From an uncultured Eubacteriales bacterium (GTDB taxonomy: Bacteria; Bacillota; Clostridia; Oscillospirales; CAG-272): 26,075 nt of DNA. A model generated the notes under the pieces. The model ran no database searches. It was given only the letters and a program-made list of their open reading frames with translations, and was not told the DNA's origin. Position numbers and translations under genes: made by a program. Location: contig CATWNM010000030.1 of the NCBI GenBank assembly GCA_958352145.1, positions 1 to 26,075 on the forward strand, read 5' to 3'. Of the stretch, positions 1 through 6,555 are shown in pieces (positions within the stretch are counted from its first letter, which is position 1; the number at the start of each line of letters is the position of its first letter).

Positions 1-116
1 TCATTCGGGACGACCGGACGTATCTGCCGCTGCGGTTCATCGCGGAAGCGCTGGGCGCTAAGGTGGATTGGTATCCCGAAACGCGTCAGGCGGTTATCAC
101 CCGTTTAGATGCGTAA
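1..116 (+). CDS. C-terminal end of a protein with a copper-amine-oxidase-N-like domain (partial)
   Basis: This is the last 37 codons of a gene that begins outside the window, read in the frame starting at base 3 and ending at TAA 114-116. The residues include YLPLRFIAEALGAKVDWY, which is the typical signature of the copper amine oxidase N-terminal-like domain. That domain is a small extracellular stalk-like module, often repeated at the end of secreted clostridial proteins, and it says little about enzyme activity. A strong hairpin terminator follows 30 bases after the stop, so this is the last gene of its unit. The N-terminal part, and therefore the function, cannot be seen. Confidence 0.8.
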   Translation, partial: IRDDRTYLPLRFIAEALGAKVDWYPETRQAVITRLDA

Positions 117-146
117 CGCGCAAGCATAGACATTGGTTTAATAACG

Positions 147-190
147 CAGGGTCCGTTTCGGATAACCGAAACGGACTCTGTAAATTTTTG
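147..190 (+). terminator. Rho-independent terminator after the first gene
   Basis: The arms GTCCGTTTCGG (151-161) and CCGAAACGGAC (166-176) are perfectly complementary around a 4-base loop. The flanking CAGG/TCTG extend the stem to 15 pairs with one G-U. A short T-run follows at 185-189. Confidence 0.8.
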
Positions 191-231
191 TGGTCTTTGC
201 CCGGCACGCCGGAAGCAAAATTGTTTCCACT

Positions 232-294
232 GTAGGGAACGTCGTCCCCGACGTTCCGTGTACAAATTTACGAAGTGGTAAAATGCGGAACGTC
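232..294. repeat. Palindromic MITE/REP-like repeat, copy 1 (3'-truncated)
   Basis: This copy starts GTAGGGAACGTCGTCCCC and ends AATGCGGAACGTC. It is a direct repeat of the first roughly 63 bases of copy 2 at 314-395, but lacks the closing GAGGACGACGTTCCCTAC arm. Its outer 26 bases (232-257) match the reverse complement of 370-395 at 25 of 26 positions. It lies in a non-coding gap and has no ORF of its own. Confidence 0.8.
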
Positions 295-313
295 GAAGCA
301 AATTATTTTCTCC

Positions 314-395
314 GTAGGGAACGCTGTCCCCAGCGTTCCGTGTAGAAATTTTACAAAGCGGCAAAATGCGGAACGTCGAGGACGACGTTCCCTAC
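314..395. repeat. Palindromic MITE/REP-like repeat, copy 2 (full unit)
   Basis: This 82-base unit folds back on itself imperfectly. It opens with GTAGGGAACG and closes with CGTTCCCTAC. Inside are the inner palindromes GGAACGCTGTCCCCAGCGTTCC and, closer to the centre, an ATTTT/AAAAT pair. It looks like a short foldback element of the kind dispersed in clostridial genomes. No coding capacity or flanking target-site duplication is evident. Confidence 0.75.
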
Positions 396-477
396 AAAAG
401 CAAGTGTGTTTTAACATTTCGATAAAAAGCGCTTCGGCGCGGATTTGCGAAACGCCGGACGGCGCGCATTGCGACAT

Positions 478-513
478 TTGAAAACCGGGGGCAAAGCTGC
501 CCCCGGTTTTCAA
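478..513. terminator. Bidirectional hairpin terminator
   Basis: A perfect 16-base-pair stem runs from TTGAAAACCGGGGGCA (478-493) to TGCCCCCGGTTTTCAA (498-513), with a 4-base AAGC loop. T-runs lie on the descending arm on both strands. It sits at the 3' end of the minus-strand permease relic, and the relic's TGA stop (510-512) lies inside its outer arm. Confidence 0.75.
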
Positions 514-1033
514 CAAAAATTCAATTTTGCCGCAGATGCTCTATGATGCTGACTTTGGCGATTTGCCGGTATGGTGACGGTTAAAAGGATAAGGAATGGA
601 TAGATCACCAGCATGGGCCACATGACAAATCGGTAAACGAAGAACCAAATCCCGTTAGAAATTCCTCGAACGATCATCACAGAAGAAACACCCCCAGGAT
701 AACAGACGTGATGATAGTCCCCACCGCGTAATGCAAATTCTCAAAGAAGAACATACGCTTAGCTGTTTCCCGGTCATGTCGATGCTTTGCAGCATAGCAA
801 ATTCCTTTTTGCGGGTGATAATGCTTGTCAGAACAAAGTTGACAAATTTTGCAATGCCGATAATACCGATAATAATACTTAACGCCCCGCCAATTGTGAT
901 GGAGGTCACTGAAAAGAATGCTACTGCCGCCTTTGTCATGGCAGCATCTACGTTGTAATCAGCCGCAGAGGGATTATATATAGCAAAGCGTATTGTTTAA
1001 AAGATGATCGTCCTCAACTGCTAAGAGCCTCAT
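510..1033 (-). pseudogene. Relic: response regulator N-terminus joined to FtsX-like ABC permease C-terminus
   Basis: Read on the minus strand from ATG at 1033-1031, which follows an AGGGAAGG ribosome binding site. The first residues MRLLAVEDDHLLNNTLCY are a receiver-domain start of an OmpR-type regulator. After a frameshift the frame continues AADYNVDAAMTKAA. It then passes straight into an FtsX-permease segment with a hydrophobic stretch (GGALSIIIGIIGIAKFVNF) and ITRKKEFAMLQSIDMTGKQL. A second frameshift near 755-765 must be crossed to continue with RMFFFENLHYAVGTIITSVI and a last transmembrane segment, ending at TGA 510-512. Most of the regulator, any sensor kinase, the ATPase and the first part of the permease are missing. 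I infer deletion of the middle of a regulator-kinase-transporter locus of the VncRS/peptide-resistance type, then decay. Confidence 0.7.
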
Positions 1034-1422
1034 GGCGTTATTGCCTTCCCTAATCAGAATACCGCTAAAATGTCACAGAAATCCCACAGCAAAATAGGTT
1101 TTGATGAAAATAGTATAAACTGCTGCTTGTTCATATGCAAAGCGCTTTTATTTATGAAGAAATGCGGGGACAAGCCCCGCATTATAGCCAAGTCATAATC
1201 AACTCGGCTCTATTTATTTTTTTCTTGCAATACTTCAAAACATATCATTTCTTCAGACCTTATTATTGTCAACATCTCCGTATGGTTTTGTGGTCCGATC
1301 CATATCAGTGACGAGACGTTTTCGGCAAAGTAGAGTGTAACTTTAGCAGCAAGATTATACGTTTGCTTATTTTACAAGGAACGCTATACAAGGGGTTCCT
1401 ATTCAAACGACGCGTTTATCCG
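1034..1422. other. 389-base stretch without an intact gene
   Basis: The stretch is AT-richer than the surrounding genes. It contains a perfect 9-base-pair hairpin (AATGCGGGG 1161-1169, CCCCGCATT 1175-1183) with no T-run on either side. A short open minus-strand segment lies at 1210-1371. A weak AGGAAC/GTTCCT hairpin (1377-1382, 1395-1400) lies just beyond the pyruvate kinase stop and could serve as its inefficient terminator. No tRNA, promoter pair or conserved RNA was recognised. Confidence 0.5.
1210..1371 (-). pseudogene. Possible gene fragment, about 53 codons
   Basis: A minus-strand frame stays open from just after a TAA near 1372 to TAG at 1212-1210. It has protein-like composition, including NLAAKVTLYFAENVSSLIWI and SEEMICFEVLQEKNK near the end. 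There is no start codon at its beginning and no ribosome binding site. It may be the tail of another decayed gene of the same relic island. I do not recognise the family and the frame may be open by chance. Confidence 0.2.
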
Positions 1423-2835
1423 TCAGACCGTTTCGACTTTAATTAGATTCGTATTGCCCGAAAGTCCGTTGGTCACGCCGCCGGTGATGACGATCCGGTC
1501 GCCTGCGGCAAGCGCAAAGGTTTCTTTGGCCAGACGCTTTGCCGTATAAAACAGTACCTCGGTGGAATTGAATTCCTCGCACATGATCGGCGTTACGCCC
1601 CAGGAGAGCGCCAGCTTGCGCCAGGTTCGCTCGCTGGTCGTGATGCCTAAAATATCGACAGGCGGCCGGAACCGCGAAACCATGCGCGCGGTCATGCCCG
1701 ACAGGGAACAGACGGCGATTGCGTGCGCGCCGATATCGATCGCCATACCGCAGGTTGCGTGTGAAATCGCGTCTACGGTATTGTGGATATGAAAGGCTGC
1801 GGCGGAAAACCGTTTTTCGTAGTGGATGCTTTTTTCGGTCTGCGCGGCGATGCGCGCCATGGTCTCGACGGTCAGCGCCGGGTGCTTGCCCACGGCGGTC
1901 TCTCCGGAGAGCATGATCGCGCTGGTTCCGTCATAGACGGCGTTCGCCACGTCGGAGATTTCCGCGCGGGTCGGACGCACGTTTTGAATCATGGATTCCA
2001 GCATTTCGGTGGCTGTAATGACGCGCTTGCCGAGCAGGCGGCATTTGGTAATCAGGTGCTTTTGAATCGCAGGCAGTTCCTCAAACGGGATCTCCACGCC
2101 CATGTCGCCGCGCCCGATCATAATGCCGGAGCATTCTTCGCAGATTTCTTCAATGTTTTCGATGCCGGCGCGGTTTTCGATTTTTGCAATCAGTTCGGTC
2201 TCCGTATCGCCGTGCTCGCGGAGAAACGTCCGCACGTCGATTAGATCCTGCTTTTGGGAGACAAAGGAGCAGGCGATAAAGTCCACGCCGTTTTCCAGTC
2301 CAAAAAGAATATCGTTTTTGTCCTGCTCGCTCAGATAGACCTGCCGCAGGACTTTGCCGGGAAAGCTCATGCTTTTGCGGTCAGAGAGTTCGCCGCCGCT
2401 TTCCACGATGCATACCGCGTCGGTATCGGTTAATTCCTGAATTTTAAAGGATAACAGGCCGTTGTTCAGCAGAATGCGGTCGCCGGCCGAAAGGTCGGAC
2501 ATCATCCCTTTATAGCTGACGGAAACGCGGGACGTATCCCCCTCAACCTCTTCGGTCGTAAAAATGAAGCGGTCGCCCTCGCGCAGGGTAATTTTCCCGT
2601 CCTTAAATGTTTTGATGCGGTACTCGGGGCCCTTAGTGTCCAGCAGAATGGCGACCGGCAGATTCAGCTTTTCACGCACGCGCTTGATTTGCAGGATGCG
2701 GGCGAGATGGTCGTCGTAACTCCCGTGTGAAAAGTTCAGGCGTGCGACGTTCATGCCGGCAAGGCACATTTTCGTCAGCGTTTCTTCGTCTGAGCAGGCC
2801 GGTCCGATCGTACATACGATTTTGGTTTTGCGCAT
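1423..2835 (-). CDS. pyk: Pyruvate kinase
   Basis: This enzyme transfers phosphate from phosphoenolpyruvate to ADP in the last step of glycolysis, in the cytoplasm. The 470 residues match the usual length of the short form, which lacks the extra C-terminal PEP-utiliser-like domain of Bacillus enzymes. Visible motifs are IGP and NFSHG near the N-terminus, KIENRAGI with catalytic Lys218 and metal ligand Glu220, GRGDMGVEIP with Asp244, and TATEMLESMI at 274-283, where most family members have Gln instead of Glu277. Glu71 of the DTKGPE motif is the residue linked to potassium dependence in this family. GAGGTGAC precedes the ATG. The gene follows the DUF2877 gene by 117 bases on the same strand and probably also has its own promoter. 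Confidence 0.97.
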   Translation of the reverse strand: MRKTKIVCTIGPACSDEETLTKMCLAGMNVARLNFSHGSYDDHLARILQIKRVREKLNLPVAILLDTKGPEYRIKTFKDGKITLREGDRFIFTTEEVEGDTSRVSVSYKGMMSDLSAGDRILLNNGLLSFKIQELTDTDAVCIVESGGELSDRKSMSFPGKVLRQVYLSEQDKNDILFGLENGVDFIACSFVSQKQDLIDVRTFLREHGDTETELIAKIENRAGIENIEEICEECSGIMIGRGDMGVEIPFEELPAIQKHLITKCRLLGKRVITATEMLESMIQNVRPTRAEISDVANAVYDGTSAIMLSGETAVGKHPALTVETMARIAAQTEKSIHYEKRFSAAAFHIHNTVDAISHATCGMAIDIGAHAIAVCSLSGMTARMVSRFRPPVDILGITTSERTWRKLALSWGVTPIMCEEFNSTEVLFYTAKRLAKETFALAAGDRIVITGGVTNGLSGNTNLIKVETV

Positions 2836-2878
2836 AAGTCACCTCATAGTTTTGTATCAGTTTGTGCCGTCTCTTTCT

Positions 2879-2907
2879 ATTTTAGCATACAAAAACGCCT
2901 ATGTATC
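2879..2907 (-). promoter_or_regulatory. Candidate promoter for pyk
   Basis: On the minus strand a good -10 box TAAAAT (plus 2884-2879) lies 17 bases after GATACA (plus 2907-2902), which is a weak -35 match. It sits in the 117-base gap upstream of pyk. The start of transcription would fall roughly 40 bases before the ATG. Confidence 0.35.
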
Positions 2908-2952
2908 CTATTTTAAGCGGATTTTATGAAAAATACGCAAATTCCTCAAATT

Positions 2953-3837
2953 TCAGGAAGTATACCCGTGCGGTTTTGGGGGGTATGCGGAAAGAACACG
3001 CGCGGCCGAGAGCGCGCCTAGCAGTGTGTCGGTGCCTGAGGAAGCGCCCATGCCGAATACAAAGCTGCAAGCTGTCCGAAAATCCGCGCCGCCGAGCACA
3101 GTGCGCGCGGAGGCGTCGTAGATCGTAAAATAACTGCCAAGGAGCGCATGGCGAAGATAAGCGCCACTGATCCTCGAGGTGCGGTTCAGCGCGCCGGATA
3201 GTTCGGCGGCGCAGGTGTCCGCTATCTCGGGAACAGGCAGCCCTGCGGCGCGCGCTGCGTACAGCGTTTGAAAAAAACCGCATAGAAAATCGTCTCCCGA
3301 CGGCGTCAGGCCGCGTCCGCGGCCGACTAGGCGCCATGCGGCTTGGCGTGCTGCGGCGGCGTCTCCCAGGCAAAAGGCGCTTTCCAGCGCCGGAACCGCG
3401 CCTTTTGCCGCAGGATCGGTTTCCAGCAAGGACAGCATGCCGCGCGGCGAGCCGTTTTCCCGGACGAATGCGTATATCGCGGCGAGCCGGCTGGGATCCG
3501 GCGGCAGGATATGGCCGGATGGCCGAGGTATTCCAGCCGCGGTTTGGCACAGGATATAATTTTTCCCGCCGAGCGAAAAACCGTCCGGCTGCAAAGTGAT
3601 CGTGTCGCCAGCGGACGCTTGGCAGGCGGCGAGGAAGCTTTTCACATCGTCGAGCGCGGCGCCAAAGGGAACCTCTCCGTATGCGCAGCTGTGAAACAAC
3701 AGAATCTCGCTTTCAAAATCGCAGTACAGCGCGCTTGAAAACACACCGCAGACGATTCCTGCGGCGCTGCTTTGAAACAAGCTTTCGGCGGCCGGCCCGC
3801 ACCGTCCGCGCAGTTCAGTGGCTGAGGCTGTATTCAT
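2953..3837 (-). CDS. DUF2877 / AllH-like protein
   Basis: This 294-residue protein carries the family signature LVGRGRGLTPSGDDFLCGF at residues 170-188, which identifies DUF2877 (Pfam PF11392). To my knowledge the family includes AllH of Escherichia coli, a subunit of the AllFGH oxamate carbamoyltransferase of allantoin degradation. No FdrA/AllF or AllG homologue lies next to it here, so the reaction cannot be assigned. There is no signal peptide or membrane segment. The start overlaps the end of the acetate-kinase-like gene by 23 bases, which suggests translational coupling and a shared task. A later start cannot be excluded because the ribosome binding site before the ATG is poor. Confidence 0.8.
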   Translation of the reverse strand: MNTASATELRGRCGPAAESLFQSSAAGIVCGVFSSALYCDFESEILLFHSCAYGEVPFGAALDDVKSFLAACQASAGDTITLQPDGFSLGGKNYILCQTAAGIPRPSGHILPPDPSRLAAIYAFVRENGSPRGMLSLLETDPAAKGAVPALESAFCLGDAAAARQAAWRLVGRGRGLTPSGDDFLCGFFQTLYAARAAGLPVPEIADTCAAELSGALNRTSRISGAYLRHALLGSYFTIYDASARTVLGGADFRTACSFVFGMGASSGTDTLLGALSAARVLSAYPPKPHGYTS

Positions 3838-5011
3838 AGGTCTTCATGGCGACCATCTGCTCTTCGTCGGTGGCAATGGTGTAGATTTTTACTTTGGAGT
3901 CCGGCGCGGAAAGTTCGCATTCGCCGTGCACCGCGCTGTTTTTTTCGGGGTCGATATGCACGCCGAATACGCCGAGCGCGTCGCATACGCGGCGGCGCAC
4001 TGTGATCGAATTTTCGCCGATGCCGCCCGCAAAGGTCAGATAGTCCAGTCCGCCAAGTTCCGCATAGAAGCTGCCTACATAGCGCACGATGGAGGCGACA
4101 AACAGATCGATCGCCAGTTTTGCGCGCGCATTGCCGGCATTCGCCGCTTCCTCAATAAAGCGCAGGTCGCTGTCCACGCCCGATATGCCGTAGAGGCCGC
4201 TGTTTTTGGAGAAAGCCGTGGTGATCTCGTCGAGACTCATCCCTTCGTTCATCAAAAACGGCACGATATACGCGTCGATATCTCCGCAGCGCGCGGCGTG
4301 CGGAAGACCGGTCTGCGGCGTGAAGCCGAAGCTGCAGTCTACGCTTTTGCCGTCCTCGATAGCGCAAAGCGAGGAGGAGCCGCCGAGATGGCAGGAGATC
4401 GCGCGGAACTTGTCTTTTCCGGTAAGCTCGGGCAGATGGCGCGCAGTATATTCGTGCGAGTGACCATGGAATCCGAAACGCTGGATGCCGTATTTTTCAT
4501 ACCAATCGTAGGGCAGCGCGTACAGCTTTCTTTCAGGCGGGATGGTTTTGTGGAACGCGGTTTCAAATGAGCCGACCAGCAGCGCGCCGGGCAGCATCGC
4601 CTTGAATTCGCCGATGGCGTCAAGATAAGGCTGGTTGTGTGCGGGCGCGATAAAGAGATAGTCGCGCATGGCGCCGAGCACCGCATCGTCCAGTTCAAAT
4701 ACGCCGTGGTGACCTTTTGCAAGCACGGTTTTAAAGCCGACGGCTTCGATTTCGCTGATGGCTTTCAGAATCCCCTGCCGCGGGTTTAAAAGATCGTCGA
4801 GAAAGAGCGCGATACCGTCTTTGTATTTTGGCACGCAGAGGCGGTTTTTTTCAATCTTTTCCCCGGTTGCGGTGTTGCAGAATGAATAGATCGCCTCGGT
4901 CTCACTGCCAACGCGCTCGACTTTGGCGGTTGCGTACACTTTTTTTTCGGGCATTTCGTAAAGCTTAAACTTCAGCGAAGTGCTGCCCACATTGCAGACA
5001 AGAATTTTCAT
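3815..5011 (-). CDS. Divergent acetate/propionate-kinase-family enzyme
   Basis: The 398-residue protein has the acetate kinase fold signatures: CNVGSTSLKF at the start, GFHGHSHEY around His182, CHLG around His208, RCGDID with Arg241, GGIGEN at 329-334 and a C-terminal TDEEQM. The family makes acyl phosphate from a short carboxylic acid and ATP. Several residues depart from true acetate kinases. The Arg of the GHRVVHGG motif (Arg91 in Methanosarcina thermophila) aligns with Lys94 in GFKTVL. The catalytic Asp of FDTAFH (Asp148) is Glu150 in FETAFH. CHLGNG has become CHLGGS. His125, His182, His208, Arg241 and a C-terminal Glu are kept. The substrate may therefore not be acetate. It forms an overlapping pair with the DUF2877 gene. 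AAAGG lies 9 bases before the ATG. Confidence 0.85.
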   Translation of the reverse strand: MKILVCNVGSTSLKFKLYEMPEKKVYATAKVERVGSETEAIYSFCNTATGEKIEKNRLCVPKYKDGIALFLDDLLNPRQGILKAISEIEAVGFKTVLAKGHHGVFELDDAVLGAMRDYLFIAPAHNQPYLDAIGEFKAMLPGALLVGSFETAFHKTIPPERKLYALPYDWYEKYGIQRFGFHGHSHEYTARHLPELTGKDKFRAISCHLGGSSSLCAIEDGKSVDCSFGFTPQTGLPHAARCGDIDAYIVPFLMNEGMSLDEITTAFSKNSGLYGISGVDSDLRFIEEAANAGNARAKLAIDLFVASIVRYVGSFYAELGGLDYLTFAGGIGENSITVRRRVCDALGVFGVHIDPEKNSAVHGECELSAPDSKVKIYTIATDEEQMVAMKTYEYSLSH

Positions 5012-5045
5012 AGGTTACAGCCTTTCTGGGAAGAATTTTTGCAGG

Positions 5046-5094
5046 CCGCCGCGCGCGGCGGGCCCGGTATCAGTCGATCATATATATAATATCA
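5046..5094 (-). promoter_or_regulatory. Candidate extended -10 promoter and leader palindrome for the kinase gene
   Basis: On the minus strand TGATATTAT (plus 5094-5086) is an extended -10 box without a clear -35. Downstream of it the leader contains the perfect 16-base palindrome CCGCCGCGCGCGGCGG (5046-5061), about 35 bases before the start codon. The palindrome could form a hairpin in the leader. Its role is unknown. Confidence 0.35.
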
Positions 5095-5129
5095 CATCCG
5101 CGCGTTTTTTTCATACAAATTTTTGCATG

Positions 5130-5168
5130 AAAAAGCCGCGGACTTTCGGAGATCGAAAAGACCGCGGC
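5130..5168 (-). terminator. Terminator of the regulator gene
   Basis: On the minus strand GCCGCGG (plus 5168-5162) pairs with CCGCGGC (plus 5141-5135). Inside are complementary CTTTTCGATCTCCGAAAG sequences, and TTTTTC follows immediately. It lies about 95 bases after the regulator stop codon. Confidence 0.75.
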
Positions 5169-5260
5169 ATCTAGCCGGAAAAATCGCTGTGTTCAGTAAA
5201 TCTGCGGACAAGCGTCAAAGCTGCCGCAGGCCGTATTTTATGGCCGCGCAAGCGGTGCGG

Positions 5261-6337
5261 CTACGCCAGAAATTGCGCGAGCAGATCAAAAATTTCCTCT
5301 TTGGTTTTCTCCGGAGCCATGGAAAGAATCCGCTTGATGCGGTAACTGATCGTGTTTTCCGCGACAAACAGCTTCGCGGCGATTTTCGAGTAGCTTTCTC
5401 GGTTCAACAGTTCGCGCAGAATCAAAACGTCGAGCTTATCGCAGACGGAAAGCAACTTTTCGACCAGCAAAACCTCGCTTACGTCCGGATCATTGAAAAA
5501 GGTAGGGCTCTCAAGCGCGCCGCAGGCGCGGTTTTTTTGCTGTAGTTGGACGTCGATTTTTTCTCCGCCCGCGCCCAGAATATCGCAGTGCAGCAGCATG
5601 GCGAGCGAGGAGAGCGAGGGGACGGTTTTGAGCAGGTTGTACGCGTTGATGGCAAGCTTGCCCGCCTCCGCGCTTTTCACTTTGGCTATGGTAATGTTTT
5701 GTATACCCAGGCTGGAAAGCACCGTATCCCCAAATGTGGCGATATGGATGCGGTCGGGCGCGGTGATGCCGAGCGCGCTCAGCTGCTTCATGAGAATTAC
5801 GGCGGCGATGTCGTTTGCGCAGATGACCGAATCGTAGTTTTGTATCCGGTCAATCAGGCGGCTGCAGGTGGCGCGCAGCGTGTCCGTATACGTGAAAATG
5901 TCCGTTTCGGTGTGTTCGGGCTCGAGAAGAAAATTGACGACTTTTGAAGAATCGGTCGCGCTTTGCGGATCGACCGCAAACAGCGCGGTGCGCCGGCAGC
6001 CTTTCTCTTTCAGATATTTCATCAACTTGCGCGAGGCGTCGTCGTAGTCCATAGAAATGAAACTGGCGAACGGGAACTGCTTTTGATAATTTGCTAAGGA
6101 AAGCACAATCGGGCGGATGCCGTGCGCGTGCAGCAGATGCATGGTCTGCGCGGCCCAGGCCATGGATGAGCCGAGCATAATCACGCAGTTGTCGGCCGTA
6201 AGCTCGTTCATGGAAAAACCGGCGGAAGAGTGTATGGAAATCTGGATGTTCTTGCGCTTTGCCTGCGCGGTGATCCCTTTGATATAATGCGTGCACCAGT
6301 GAGAACGCATATAGGCTTCTTCTACAAGAATATGCAT
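5261..6337 (-). CDS. Transcription regulator: LacI-like sensor fold with C-terminal helix-turn-helix
   Basis: The ATG at 6337 is chosen because AAGGAGG lies 7 bases before it; an in-frame start further upstream has no such site. This gives 358 residues. Residues 1 to about 260 resemble the periplasmic-binding-protein type 1 sensor of LacI/GalR regulators, with VICANDIAAVILMKQLSALG at 171-190 and IHIATFGD after it. There is no DNA-binding domain before the sensor. Instead residues 313-338 (ESYSKIAAKLFVAENTISYR and following) look like a helix-turn-helix of the PucR/LuxR kind. The order is thus the reverse of LacI. It is transcribed away from the solute-binding-protein gene, and the two promoters share a motif. 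It probably senses a sugar and controls that gene and itself. The ligand is unknown. Confidence 0.75.
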   Translation of the reverse strand: MHILVEEAYMRSHWCTHYIKGITAQAKRKNIQISIHSSAGFSMNELTADNCVIMLGSSMAWAAQTMHLLHAHGIRPIVLSLANYQKQFPFASFISMDYDDASRKLMKYLKEKGCRRTALFAVDPQSATDSSKVVNFLLEPEHTETDIFTYTDTLRATCSRLIDRIQNYDSVICANDIAAVILMKQLSALGITAPDRIHIATFGDTVLSSLGIQNITIAKVKSAEAGKLAINAYNLLKTVPSLSSLAMLLHCDILGAGGEKIDVQLQQKNRACGALESPTFFNDPDVSEVLLVEKLLSVCDKLDVLILRELLNRESYSKIAAKLFVAENTISYRIKRILSMAPEKTKEEIFDLLAQFLA

Positions 6338-6344
6338 TTCGATT

Positions 6345-6351
6345 CCTCCTT
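6345..6351 (-). promoter_or_regulatory. Ribosome binding site that fixes the regulator start
   Basis: AAGGAGG on the minus strand, 7 bases before the ATG at 6337-6335. It rules out the 34 extra N-terminal residues that the open frame would allow. Confidence 0.85.
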
Positions 6352-6410
6352 CCGGCGGGTTTGTTTGCAGAAATAAAAAATGACGAAAATGGCGAAAAAA
6401 GAACAAACTT

Positions 6411-6439
6411 ATTTTAACACATGGCGTTTCTTTGGTCAA
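6411..6439 (-). promoter_or_regulatory. Promoter of the regulator gene
   Basis: TTGACC (plus 6439-6434), a 17-base spacer and TAAAAT (plus 6416-6411) give a strong vegetative promoter. The leader would be about 65 bases long. Confidence 0.8.
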
Positions 6440-6504
6440 TCCCTTACAAAGATTTTTAAGAAAAGTTTATTTTTTTGTATTGAAACGCTTAATACAATGT
6501 GTTA
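6415..6504. promoter_or_regulatory. Shared motif in the two divergent promoters; candidate operator
   Basis: ATGTGTTA occurs in both promoters in exactly the same register, its last two bases being the first two of the -10 box. The copies are at plus 6497-6504 and, on the minus strand, at plus 6422-6415. GAAACGC also occurs in both (plus 6482-6488 and minus at 6430-6424). A perfect inverted repeat TTGTATT/AATACAA (6475-6481, 6491-6497) overlaps the rightward -35. I infer binding by the adjacent regulator. Confidence 0.45.
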
Positions 6505-6508
6505 CGAT
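6480..6508 (+). promoter_or_regulatory. Promoter of the solute-binding-protein gene
   Basis: TTGAAA (6480-6485), a 17-base spacer and TACGAT (6503-6508). It faces the regulator promoter, with the two -35 boxes about 40 bases apart. Confidence 0.7.
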
Positions 6509-6555
6509 GAATTTGTAATTTGGTACAGTTATTTTGTGAAAGGAGAATTTGATTG

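Noticed and set aside
232..395. CRISPR array
   Set aside because: Only two copies, each itself a long palindrome of 60-80 bases, without regular spacers or cas genes.
275..481. Short plus-strand ORF (68 codons) across the repeats
   Set aside because: It reads through the foldback repeat and is framed by repeat sequence only. It has no ribosome binding site.
6480..6495. Catabolite-responsive (cre) site in the solute-binding-protein promoter
   Set aside because: TTGAAACGCTTAAT resembles a cre but lacks one base in the centre and has poor right-half symmetry. I kept only the shared-motif claim.
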